A DNA stretch of 64,000 nt, taken from positions 29,179 through 93,178 of the forward strand of contig CAZIFL010000008.1 of NCBI GenBank assembly GCA_964539095.1, written 5' to 3'. Source of the DNA: DAIPKP01 sp964539095. GTDB taxonomy: Bacteria > Synergistota > Synergistia > Synergistales > Aminiphilaceae. The notes below the pieces were generated by a model, which saw only the letters and a list, made by a program, of their open reading frames with translations, did not search any database and was not told the DNA's origin. Both the position numbers and the translations under genes were made by a program. Shown here piece by piece: positions 37,083 to 44,679 of the stretch (the stretch's first letter is position 1; each line of letters starts with the position of its first letter).

Positions 37083-38179
37083 GGAACAATAAAAACGTAT
37101 TTTTCATGTCCCTTTCGGCGGTCTTTCTGGGGCTTGTGGCGGGGGCCCTCCTCATGGCTGCCATAGGAAGCGATCCTCTGGAGGGGTATACCTACCTTTT
37201 TAAGGGGGGGCTCATGAACATCGAGCGGGTGGGGAACACCCTGGCCACCGCCACCACCCTCACCCTCACGGGGCTCTCCGTGGCCTTCGCCTTCAAGACA
37301 GGGCTCTTCAACATCGGTGCGGCGGGGCAGATGCTTATGGGAGGGCTCTGTGCCACTGCGGTGGCGCTTCTCGTTCCCGTCCCCCGGCTGATTCTCCTTC
37401 TCCTCACCATAGGAGCGGGCTTTCTCGGAGGGGCTCTCTGGGGGTTTCTTCCGGGATATCTCAAAGCGCGCTTTAACGTGCACGAGGTGGTGGCCACCAT
37501 CATGATGAACTGGATCGCCTACTGGGTGGTCTACTACACCGTCCCCGCATGGCTCAAGGGGGCCTATCTGGAGACGGAGTCCCGACTTATTCCCGAGGTG
37601 GCCTCCCTGAGAACCCCCTGGTTGGATAGTCTCTTCGAGGGCTCCTATCTCAACCTCGGCATCTTCATCGCTCTTGGGGCTGTCATCGTCATCTCGGTGA
37701 TTCTCAGAAAATCCACCCTGGGGTACGAACTTAAGGCGGTGGGATACAACCGCAGCGCCGCGGAGTATGGGGGAATCCGGGTAGAGCGAAACGTAATCCT
37801 CTCCATGATGATCGCCGGAGGGCTTGCGGGGCTTGCGGGGGCTACCTTCTACACGGGGTACGCCTCGAACATGCAGATCGGCATTCTTCCCAACCAGGGG
37901 TTCGACGGCATCGCCGTGGCGCTACTGGGAGCCACAGAGCCCTGGGGGGTCTTCGCCTCGGCGCTCTTCTTCGGGCTGCTCCACTCGGGGAAGGGGTTCA
38001 TGAACGCCATGACCAGCATCCCCCCGGAGATCTCCGACACCATCATCGCCACCATCATCTACTTCACCGCCACCAGCGTCCTTCTGGGCCGCTTCTGGAG
38101 CCGCTGGAAACGACGCAAAAAAGAGGCCAGAGATGCAGCACAGCAGATAAAGGATATGAAGGACAAGGAGGAAGCCTGA
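37079..38179 (+). CDS. Nucleoside ABC transporter permease 1
   Basis: This 366-residue inner-membrane permease of the BPD-transp-2 (LIV-H/ribose-type) family has about 9-10 helices. Landmarks are GLSVAFAFKTGLFNIGAAGQ near residue 75 and the motif GYDLKAVG-like GYELKAVGYNRSAAEYGGI in the cytoplasmic loop. It is the NupP/YufP-type subunit. Its ATG overlaps the ATPase stop (ATGA), and the second permease begins 1 bp after its end, so the three genes are translated as a unit. The C-terminus is unusually rich in Lys, Arg and Glu. Confidence 0.92.
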   Translation: MRNNKNVFFMSLSAVFLGLVAGALLMAAIGSDPLEGYTYLFKGGLMNIERVGNTLATATTLTLTGLSVAFAFKTGLFNIGAAGQMLMGGLCATAVALLVPVPRLILLLLTIGAGFLGGALWGFLPGYLKARFNVHEVVATIMMNWIAYWVVYYTVPAWLKGAYLETESRLIPEVASLRTPWLDSLFEGSYLNLGIFIALGAVIVISVILRKSTLGYELKAVGYNRSAAEYGGIRVERNVILSMMIAGGLAGLAGATFYTGYASNMQIGILPNQGFDGIAVALLGATEPWGVFASALFFGLLHSGKGFMNAMTSIPPEISDTIIATIIYFTATSVLLGRFWSRWKRRKKEARDAAQQIKDMKDKEEA

Positions 38180-38180
38180 C

Positions 38181-39134
38181 ATGGATATCTGGCACATTCT
38201 GATACAGATCTTTCCCTACGCCGTTGCCCTGACTATTCCCCTTCTCATCACCTCCCTGGGGGGGCTCTTCAGCGAACGCAGCGGGGTGGTGAATATCGGC
38301 CTGGAGGGGCTCATGGTGATGGGATTTTTCGCCGCCGCCATCACTGTGCAGAGACTGGAAGTTCTTGTTCCCGCTCAGGCTATTCCCCTGGGGCTTCTTG
38401 CAGCGGCAGTTGCGGGGGTGCTCTTCTCCCTGCTGCACGCCTTCGCCTCCATTAATCTGAATGCGGATCAGATCATCAGCGGCACCGCCATCAACATGAT
38501 GGCCACCGCCCTGACGGTCTATCTCGCCCGCACCATCACCGGCAGCGGGAATATCCGCATCCGCAGCGGCATCCTGCGCCAGAACATACCGGGATTGGCG
38601 GATCTTCCCGGCATCGGCCCTCTGCTCTTCACCCAGACCTACTGGACCACCTGGGTGGTGCTGGCCCTTCTGGCAATCTCCTGGTTTCTGCTCTACAAAA
38701 CCTCCTTCGGCCTGCGCCTCCGGGCCTGCGGAGAGCACCCCTCCTCGGCGGCCTCGGCGGGAATCAACGTCTACCGCATGCGCTATCTCGGGGTGATGAT
38801 CTCCGGAGCCTTTGCGGGGCTGGGAGGTGGAATTATTCTGGTGACCTACTCCGGAGAGTTCAACGGCACCGTGGCGGGGCTAGGCTTTCTCGCCCTGGCG
38901 GCGCTGATCTTCGGGCAGTGGAAACCCCTGGGAGTGCTGGGAGCCACCCTCTTCTTCGGCTTCGCCTCCACCGTGGCGAACGTCTCCCAGGTGATCCCCC
39001 AGCTGGCGGTGATCCCTCCCCTGCTGCTCAAGAGCTTTCCCTATGTGGTCACCCTCATAGCCCTGGTGCTCTTCTCCAAAACCTCCCAGGCTCCTAAGGC
39101 GGCGGGACAGCCCTACTATCCCGGGCAGGGGTAG
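38181..39134 (+). CDS. Nucleoside ABC transporter permease 2
   Basis: This 317-residue permease is of the same family, NupQ/YufQ-type, with about 8-9 helices. It has the typical GGLFSERSGVVNIGLEGLMV block after the first helix and the cytoplasmic loop FGLRLRACGEHPSSAASAGI. It forms the channel with permease 1. AAGGAGGAAG lies before the ATG. It is the last transport gene; the toxin-antitoxin pair follows 18 bp later in the same direction and may be read through. Confidence 0.92.
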   Translation: MDIWHILIQIFPYAVALTIPLLITSLGGLFSERSGVVNIGLEGLMVMGFFAAAITVQRLEVLVPAQAIPLGLLAAAVAGVLFSLLHAFASINLNADQIISGTAINMMATALTVYLARTITGSGNIRIRSGILRQNIPGLADLPGIGPLLFTQTYWTTWVVLALLAISWFLLYKTSFGLRLRACGEHPSSAASAGINVYRMRYLGVMISGAFAGLGGGIILVTYSGEFNGTVAGLGFLALAALIFGQWKPLGVLGATLFFGFASTVANVSQVIPQLAVIPPLLLKSFPYVVTLIALVLFSKTSQAPKAAGQPYYPGQG

Positions 39135-39152
39135 GGAAAGGATTTTCCTCGC

Positions 39153-39569
39153 ATGGAGACCATACATACGGAGTATCTGGAGAAGTGCATACAAACCCTG
39201 GAGCGGTCCTATACGTTGTTACAGGCAGCGGAGGAAAATTCCATCGAGTACGAAATGTACCGAAACTCTTTAGTTAAAGGATTTGAAATGACCATCGAGC
39301 AAAGCGGTAAACTCCTGCGAAAAAAGCTTGCCCCCTATTTTTCGAGCAAACGAGAGTTGGATAAGGTGACCTACAAAGATTTATACCGACATGCCTTACG
39401 GCACGGCTTACTGGAAGCCCAGGAAGTTGAGCGATGGTTCGCATACAGGGATAACCGAAACAGCACCACCCATGACTACGGGCAGGCCTTTGCAGAAGAG
39501 ACCCTGACACTCATCGAGCCGTTTATAAAGGACGCGTATAGACTCAAGGAAATGATCGATCATGACTGA
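39153..39569 (+). CDS. HepT-like HEPN toxin (HI0074 family)
   Basis: This 138-residue helical HEPN protein has the complete RX4HXY active-site motif (Arg102, His107, Tyr109 in RNSTTHDY). In studied HepT-MntA systems the HEPN protein is an RNase toxin, and the partner nucleotidyltransferase silences it by adding AMP to the Tyr of this motif. Its 3' end overlaps the partner gene by 8 bp, the usual arrangement. It sits right behind the nucleoside ABC transporter operon. Older databases call this family nucleotidyltransferase substrate-binding protein. Confidence 0.88.
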   Translation: METIHTEYLEKCIQTLERSYTLLQAAEENSIEYEMYRNSLVKGFEMTIEQSGKLLRKKLAPYFSSKRELDKVTYKDLYRHALRHGLLEAQEVERWFAYRDNRNSTTHDYGQAFAEETLTLIEPFIKDAYRLKEMIDHD

Positions 39570-39903
39570 AATTTTCATCGAGAAGAGGCATCTTACGGAG
39601 CTTACAGGGATTTTTGAAAGACTCTCCCCCAAAGCCCTCGTCTGGGCTTTCGGAAGCAGGACCGACGGCTCTGCTCACCCCGGCAGCGATCTGGATCTGG
39701 CCATTGTGGAGTACGGAGGGGAAGACGCTAATTACATGGAGCTGAAAGAAGCCCTCACGGAGAGCAACATCCCTTTTCTGATCGATATTTTTGAGCTGCA
39801 CAAGCTGCCCGAAAGCTTTCAGCGAGAGATCAGGCGCAATTTTGTTGTTCTGTACGATGGCAGGGAGAAGAAGAATCCGGAGATACACGGAGATACTTTT
39901 TAA
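39562..39903 (+). CDS. MntA-like nucleotidyltransferase antitoxin
   Basis: This 113-residue minimal nucleotidyltransferase has the GSX10DXD motif (Gly31-Ser32, Asp43, Asp45: FGSRTDG, GSDLDLAIV). The third acidic residue is probably in LIDIFEL. In the family it transfers AMP to the HEPN toxin partner and so neutralises it. The start overlaps the toxin end. All residues needed for catalysis are present, so the pair looks functional. It is followed by a hairpin that separates it from the opposing genes. Confidence 0.88.
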   Translation: MTEIFIEKRHLTELTGIFERLSPKALVWAFGSRTDGSAHPGSDLDLAIVEYGGEDANYMELKEALTESNIPFLIDIFELHKLPESFQREIRRNFVVLYDGREKKNPEIHGDTF

Positions 39904-39941
39904 AAATTTTTTCACCGAAAGAAAGACTGCAAAAACAACCT

Positions 39942-39988
39942 GAGGGGGGCGAAAAAAATCGATTTCTGTCGATCTTCTCGCCTCCCTC
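39942..39988. terminator. Hairpin between mntA and opposing secreted-protein gene
   Basis: An 11-bp stem with one G-U pair (39942-39952 with 39978-39988) encloses a second small inverted repeat (ATCGA/TCGAT). It lies between convergent genes and may end transcription from both sides. Confidence 0.6.
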
Positions 39989-40027
39989 GGGTTATCTTAA
40001 AAACGGACCGATCAGTACAGAGTGCGG

Positions 40028-40804
40028 CTATTGCTCAATCTCCGTAAAAGCTTCTTCGTAAGGCTCGGGATCTATATTCAAAACCAGGCACGCGGTGCGC
40101 CAAACGCTAAGATCCTTCCGCCAGTCGTAGAAATTATTCATCTGCTGGGCAAAGCTTTCCGGAGTCCAGGAGGAAAGGTCGTATCCCAAGGCCTGGAAAA
40201 AATCCACCAAAAACCCGCCCATCTCGATCCGCTCTTCGTCGGTGGTATCCCCGTACCATTCGGGTTCTCCGGAATGTATCAACCAGGCGAACTGCTCCGG
40301 ATAGTCTTCGAGAAGCTCCGTGATCTTTGCCTCGTCGCTCTGGGAAACAGTAAATTCCCCGGGAGCGGAGCGAACCGCCTCCATCCACTCTCGTGCCTCC
40401 TCAGTCTCCCGAGGGAAGACGGTGAGAGACGAGGCCTGGCGATTCCACGCATCTCCCAGAGAGGGGATGTCTCCTTCCAAAACCAGACTGTCTCCAAGAA
40501 GTTCCGCATGCTTGTGGAGGGTTACAGTATAGCTCGGGCATACTCGAAGGGAGGCGATGCTGTCGTTGGGAATATCGAAAATCTTCCGAGGATGAGGATC
40601 CTCCCGGCGGATTTTCCACCAGAGATCGTACTCCCCAACCTCATATATTTCCCAGGAAATACCCTGATAGTTCTCCTGGGTATAGGCAACGGCAATGCAG
40701 TTTTTACAGTCGTTGCCAGAAGCTCTGGAGGTTACCGGGGCAAGACTTGAAGCTATGAGGTAACAAAATAATAGGATTTTGGCGCACTTTTTCCCATAAT
40801 GCAT
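40028..40804 (-). CDS. Secreted protein with beta/gamma-crystallin-like domain
   Basis: This 258-residue protein has a signal peptide (about 1-29). Residues about 35-130 resemble a beta/gamma-crystallin domain: AYTQENYQGISWEI, ASLRVCPSYTVTLHKHAELL and the segment WNRQASSLTVF, close to the Ca2+-binding N/D-N/D-X-X-S-S motif but with Arg at its second position. The rest (about 140-258) is helical with no recognised family. Two Cys (DCKNC) near the mature start could pair. It is the most downstream gene of a leftward block of small exported proteins. The domain call rests on pattern recognition and is moderately sure. Confidence 0.6.
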   Translation of the reverse strand: MHYGKKCAKILLFCYLIASSLAPVTSRASGNDCKNCIAVAYTQENYQGISWEIYEVGEYDLWWKIRREDPHPRKIFDIPNDSIASLRVCPSYTVTLHKHAELLGDSLVLEGDIPSLGDAWNRQASSLTVFPRETEEAREWMEAVRSAPGEFTVSQSDEAKITELLEDYPEQFAWLIHSGEPEWYGDTTDEERIEMGGFLVDFFQALGYDLSSWTPESFAQQMNNFYDWRKDLSVWRTACLVLNIDPEPYEEAFTEIEQ

Positions 40805-40828
40805 GATTTGCGTAGCCCCCTCTTCTAT

Positions 40829-41458
40829 CTACCGAAACTCAGTGCTCATGTTCAGCAAAACGTAGGTCTGCTTTTGATTCCAGAGGGCCTCTTTGATGGT
40901 AGCCTGAAAGTCCCCGAGTATCTCTTCGGGATCATCGGCGTTGTAGACCTCTCCGGAGAGTTCCCAAAGTCCCTTTTCAGGGTTCAACGCCTCTTTGACC
41001 CGGGCGTACCAGGCAGCTTCTCCATCGGCACCCCAAAAATAGAAGTACCCCTTTTCATAGAGATAGGGGGGATCCGATTGATCCACGGATGTATTAGCCT
41101 CAATCTTCAGGCCGAAATATTTTCGTACCGATTCCTCCACCCACGCCGCCTTGATGCGAAGATCCCCCTTTTCCCGAGAGCCTTCCGGGGCATTCTCGAT
41201 GCGGCTCTTGAAGTTGTTGATGTAGTTGTGCCAGACCCCGAACCGGATGATATTTGGGTAGTTTTCGGGATCTGCCATCTCTTGGGTGCTCACGTTCATA
41301 AAGCCCAGCTCGGTGAAGTTACTCAAAAAGAGTCCCATGGCCTTGAGCTGTTTGTCACTCGGGGCTCCCCAGGCACTCCCCCCCAAAAGTAAGGCTGCCA
41401 CACAAAAGATCCCTACGCCGCACTTCATTCTGTTTTTCCTACTTTTTATATTATTCAT
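40829..41458 (-). CDS. Secreted protein of unknown function
   Basis: This 209-residue protein has a signal peptide (about 1-31, ending GGSAWG before APSDKQ). The mature part is helical and rich in Asn, Trp and Tyr (GVWHNYINNFKSRIEN, YLYEKGYFYFWGADGEAAWY). No family was recognised. It starts behind GAGGCG and ends 24 bp before the crystallin-like gene, so the two are probably cotranscribed. The mature protein seems to lack Cys, and no membrane segment follows the signal. Confidence 0.6.
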   Translation of the reverse strand: MNNIKSRKNRMKCGVGIFCVAALLLGGSAWGAPSDKQLKAMGLFLSNFTELGFMNVSTQEMADPENYPNIIRFGVWHNYINNFKSRIENAPEGSREKGDLRIKAAWVEESVRKYFGLKIEANTSVDQSDPPYLYEKGYFYFWGADGEAAWYARVKEALNPEKGLWELSGEVYNADDPEEILGDFQATIKEALWNQKQTYVLLNMSTEFR

Positions 41459-41497
41459 TTTTTCGCCTCTTTTTTATGATCGTACTGCTCTGCTGTT

Positions 41498-42250
41498 CTA
41501 GCCCGCCGCAGGAATGGGAACTGTCATTTCCCTGTCTTGGATACATTCCTCGTGGTCCCAATTTTCAGGATCATCCACGAAGCGTTCCAGGATTCGTAGA
41601 GTCTCATCTTCGGTCTCCACTCCAATGAGCATATAATCCTGGGTCTCTGTAGCCTCCGCCAGGGGGAGCAGCTCCTCCATGAGAACATCATAGAATACCA
41701 CCGAGAGCCATCCCTCCTGCTGGTCCAGAGCCTTCCCTCGGGATCCCTTTGCGGCATCGTCCTGGGTAAAGGCAAATCGGGCGAAGTCCACCCACACGGG
41801 AGATGCGAGTCCTCGGAAAGAAGATTTTTGCTCCAGATTCTCCAGGGTGTAGAGAAGGAAATCCTGGGAGACATCGGTGCCACAGCTTAGAATAAATCTC
41901 TCCCCGTCGGGGCTGAAAATCACGCTGCAGTACGCTGCTCCCTCAAGAGGAAGAAAACCCCGGGGATTTTCCTGCTCATCGAAGAAGTAAATACCGCTTT
42001 CCGATCCCTGCATGGCATCGGAAAATTCGGGATCCACCACAATCCAGGAGTAAATCCCCTTTTCCGTAGCCCAGAACTCCGGAGTTTCCTCCTCCAGGAA
42101 GTCTTCTGTTTCGTCGGGATGCACCCGGTAAATTCTTTGGTCCCTGAGAAAATACCTTTCTTCATCCGCAAAAGCTGCGGATTCCATGAGGAAGACCAAG
42201 CCAAAGAGGCATACGCACAAACTGCATAAAGCTTTTTTCATATTTACCAT
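41498..42250 (-). CDS. Secreted protein of unknown function, beta-propeller-like
   Basis: This 250-residue protein has a signal peptide (about 1-28). The mature part is acidic and beta-rich with short repeats of the type GIYFFDEQENPRGFLPL and VIFSPDGERFILSCGTD, as in lipoprotein or translocation-type propeller blades. The next gene upstream (42294-42752) carries a related pattern (GVCFFDNDGDFSGFLPL), so the two may be diverged paralogues. The start follows GGAGTGA. The function is unknown. Confidence 0.58.
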   Translation of the reverse strand: MVNMKKALCSLCVCLFGLVFLMESAAFADEERYFLRDQRIYRVHPDETEDFLEEETPEFWATEKGIYSWIVVDPEFSDAMQGSESGIYFFDEQENPRGFLPLEGAAYCSVIFSPDGERFILSCGTDVSQDFLLYTLENLEQKSSFRGLASPVWVDFARFAFTQDDAAKGSRGKALDQQEGWLSVVFYDVLMEELLPLAEATETQDYMLIGVETEDETLRILERFVDDPENWDHEECIQDREMTVPIPAAG

Positions 42251-42293
42251 GGAATATCACTCCTACCGTAGATTGTAAAAATCGTTTCCAACA

Positions 42294-42752
42294 CTATTCT
42301 TGGTCTCCTTGAGACTCCCCCGAAGACCAGGCAATATCCGCACTCTTTTTGGAAAAAGAGAGATCTCTTTTCCCCATGGGATCTCGAAAGGTCACCACCA
42401 AGGCCTCCCCTTCCCCTCGCACCGCCTCCAGATGCTGCAGGCTTTCCACGGGAAGGGGGAGGAACCCGGAAAAATCTCCGTCGTTGTCGAAGAAACAAAC
42501 CCCCGTAGGTTCTTCTTTCACCGCGTCGGGAGAGGAAAGAATTCCCCAACTGTAGAAGCGGGGGAACCCTCCCTCCATACCCCGGATCTCCATATGCTCC
42601 ACCCGGGATGATTGGAAGATGCCCTGAATCCGCCAAACCTCAGAGCCCTCACGAATTGCATAAAGAAAGCCCGATTCAGGAATGGGGGGCTGCCAAAGCC
42701 GCCATAACAAGGCTCCTCCCAGAAGCAGGGCACCCCCCCAGGTTGCACTCAC
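42294..42752 (-). CDS. Exported protein of unknown function, related to the downstream gene
   Basis: This 152-residue protein starts at a GTG behind GTGAGG. One N-terminal hydrophobic segment (GGALLLGGALLWRLW) could be a signal or a membrane anchor. The part VCFFDNDGDFSGFLPLPVE matches the layout of FFDEQENPRGFLPLEG in the neighbouring 250-residue protein. It lies 7 bp downstream of the DUF1036-like gene and is probably cotranscribed. It is shorter than its relative and may be a reduced copy. Confidence 0.52.
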   Translation of the reverse strand: MSATWGGALLLGGALLWRLWQPPIPESGFLYAIREGSEVWRIQGIFQSSRVEHMEIRGMEGGFPRFYSWGILSSPDAVKEEPTGVCFFDNDGDFSGFLPLPVESLQHLEAVRGEGEALVVTFRDPMGKRDLSFSKKSADIAWSSGESQGDQE

Positions 42753-42759
42753 AGGGACC

Positions 42760-43227
42760 TCACTTTATATCCAGCTCCCAGGAATCACCGGTAACCTTCT
42801 GACTGCAATTGAAATAGACGGATTGATAGTTCTTTCCACTAGGACATCCATCATGCTCATAGTATTTAAAGACGTTGCTGATCACATCCCATCGAGCCCA
42901 CCCCTCGCTGCGCTTGTGGACCACCTCGCCCTTGGACTCTATGTAATAATATATTCTTTTGCGGGGGTCGTGGGGTACGTTAATGGTTCGTTTGTCCCGT
43001 GCAGCTACCCCCCACCACCCTTGACAACACCAGGAATTTTCATTGATGTCGTAATAAACCAACGCTGCGCTTATTTTTTCATCCCTATGATTATCCAGGA
43101 TGATCTTCACGGCTTCTGCCTTGGGGGAAAGAGCAAAGAGCGTCCCTCCCAAAATCATGAGGGCCACAAAAAAATGCCACCCTCGGGAGAACCTTTTTCT
43201 GTTGCTGCTGTTTTCTCCGGTTTTCAT
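42760..43227 (-). CDS. Secreted DUF1036-like protein
   Basis: This 155-residue protein has an N-terminal signal or anchor helix (about 18-39, ending KAEA). The mature domain resembles DUF1036 proteins: ISAALVYYDINENSWCCQGW with WGV following, a basic TINVPHDPRKRIYYYIES stretch and a Cys-containing end. Four Cys in the mature part could form disulphides. AGGAGG precedes the ATG at a slightly long distance. Function of the family is unknown. It belongs to the leftward block of small exported proteins. Confidence 0.58.
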   Translation of the reverse strand: MKTGENSSNRKRFSRGWHFFVALMILGGTLFALSPKAEAVKIILDNHRDEKISAALVYYDINENSWCCQGWWGVAARDKRTINVPHDPRKRIYYYIESKGEVVHKRSEGWARWDVISNVFKYYEHDGCPSGKNYQSVYFNCSQKVTGDSWELDIK

Positions 43228-43282
43228 ACTTTATTACGCCTCCTTGCACTCTATGTCGGTAGATCTTTGCAACACCATGGGC

Positions 43283-43531
43283 TCATCTGTGATGCAGATC
43301 CACAAAAACCGTCTCCATAAGCTCCCGCACGGTAATGGTTATCCTGCCATGCCCCCAGGAAATAACATCCCCGTCCGTGGTAACCGAACGAAAGAGGGTT
43401 TCATCCCGCAAATCCCCGTACCGAGCGGTATCCAATTTCCGACTCATGTCCACCAGCATCACGCTTCCCGTCTCCATTTCCACGAAGAGGCGCCAGTCGT
43501 TCAGCGGCATGATTGTTTTGATAAAGGTCAT
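43283..43531 (-). CDS. DUF2442 domain protein
   Basis: This 82-residue cytosolic protein has the DUF2442 pattern: LFVEMETGSVMLVDMS, the central RYGDLRDETLFRSV, and the late VISWGHGRITITVRELM. Members are often near toxin-antitoxin or mobile genes and have no known activity. GGAGGGG precedes the ATG. Unlike its neighbours it has no signal peptide. Confidence 0.65.
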   Translation of the reverse strand: MTFIKTIMPLNDWRLFVEMETGSVMLVDMSRKLDTARYGDLRDETLFRSVTTDGDVISWGHGRITITVRELMETVFVDLHHR

Positions 43532-43578
43532 TTTTTGCCCCCCCTCCGCCTCAATCTTGGGGAACTCCCTTTTGCTCC

Positions 43579-44490
43579 CTATTCCTCCAGCCGCTCTCCC
43601 AGGGTGATCCCTTTTCCAAAGTTAATCAGGAAAGTTCCGTTGTCACCCCCCTTATTGAGGTAGAGGGCGGTATCGCCATCAGAAACTTCGAAGCAGATTA
43701 TCTCTCCGTTTTCCAAATCCACAAGCCATGCGGTGATATGCTTTCCCTCGGGGGAGACGTATTCCCCGTGATACCTCGGTTCTCCGGATATCGTGGTGCC
43801 GAGTATCGCCTCGGAAGCTGCCTTCATGAGGCTGTGAGTTTTTTCGTTCACCCCCGAGTCGCCTTGCAGATACCGATCTAGCTCTTCCTCCGAGAAGGAA
43901 CGCTCAAGGTCGATTCTCAGAGTTCCGTCCCCCTTCAGGCTTTCCTCGGTGATTACAAATCGCCCCGAATCTTCCGCATAACTCTGGGTTTTTCGCCAGA
44001 GCAGGGTAAGTGTTCCGTTCCGCCAAGTGTAGAGGGCTTCCACGTTATCCGTGGCGGTACCGTGGCAAAAGCTGAAAATTTCTTTCGTATCCTCCTGGAA
44101 TTGGGGGCTCGCAATCTCCTCCAGGGCTTCGTTTTTCTCGAAGAGGCTCTTTTCTGGATTCCAGAGATAGCATGCATAATAGGCATTTATAGAACCCAGA
44201 CTTTCCGGAATTTGAAGATCCAAAAATCCGTCGAAATTCATATCCACGAGGGATACAAGTTCCATGGACATCTCTTCCACCGCCCTCACCACATCTTCAT
44301 CACAGGGGATACGCTGCATCGTTTTTGTGCCGTCCATAACATGCAGGGCATCCTCGACAAAGATTACCGTCAGTGTGGGGAATCCCTCTCCCACCTTGAA
44401 GGTCAAGGGTTCCATCACCTCTGCGCCACCCGGCATGGCTAAAGCCGCTGTGATAAGAGACATCATGAGCACTCTCTTTATTAGGACCAT
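43579..44490 (-). CDS. Secreted protein, XAC2610-like C-terminal repeats uncertain
   Basis: This 303-residue protein has a signal peptide (about 1-23, ending GGAEV). Residues about 75-130 carry LVSLVDMNFDGFLDLQIP and YYACYLWNPEKSLFEKNEAL. This is a pattern known from XAC2610-type and other Ca2+-loop domains in which an Asp-rich turn (DMNFDGFLDL) precedes a Trp-containing beta strand. The rest is unrecognised. It is the first gene of the leftward exported-protein block, so the block promoter should lie upstream between 44490 and 44560, but none is convincing. Confidence 0.55.
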   Translation of the reverse strand: MVLIKRVLMMSLITAALAMPGGAEVMEPLTFKVGEGFPTLTVIFVEDALHVMDGTKTMQRIPCDEDVVRAVEEMSMELVSLVDMNFDGFLDLQIPESLGSINAYYACYLWNPEKSLFEKNEALEEIASPQFQEDTKEIFSFCHGTATDNVEALYTWRNGTLTLLWRKTQSYAEDSGRFVITEESLKGDGTLRIDLERSFSEEELDRYLQGDSGVNEKTHSLMKAASEAILGTTISGEPRYHGEYVSPEGKHITAWLVDLENGEIICFEVSDGDTALYLNKGGDNGTFLINFGKGITLGERLEE

Positions 44491-44560
44491 GTCTTTCTCA
44501 ACCCCTCTCGTATCTTCTTCGCCCTATAAACCGGACGATGGCATTTTTCTTCACGTCTCT

Positions 44561-44608
44561 TCAAAAGGCCGGACTCCTCCTTCCACATAGAATAGGGAGT
44601 CCGGCCTT
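44561..44608 (-). terminator. Rho-independent terminator of the LuxR-type regulator gene
   Basis: A 13-bp perfect stem (44565-44577 with 44596-44608) is followed, on the minus strand, by TTTTGA. It lies about 70 bp after the stop codon of the large LuxR gene. Confidence 0.8.
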
Positions 44609-44679
44609 GTAAGAGTACCCTCGTTTCGGGTAGTTTTACGGGTGGTTTTTAGATTCTGCGGAAGGTTGTGCCAAAAAAT

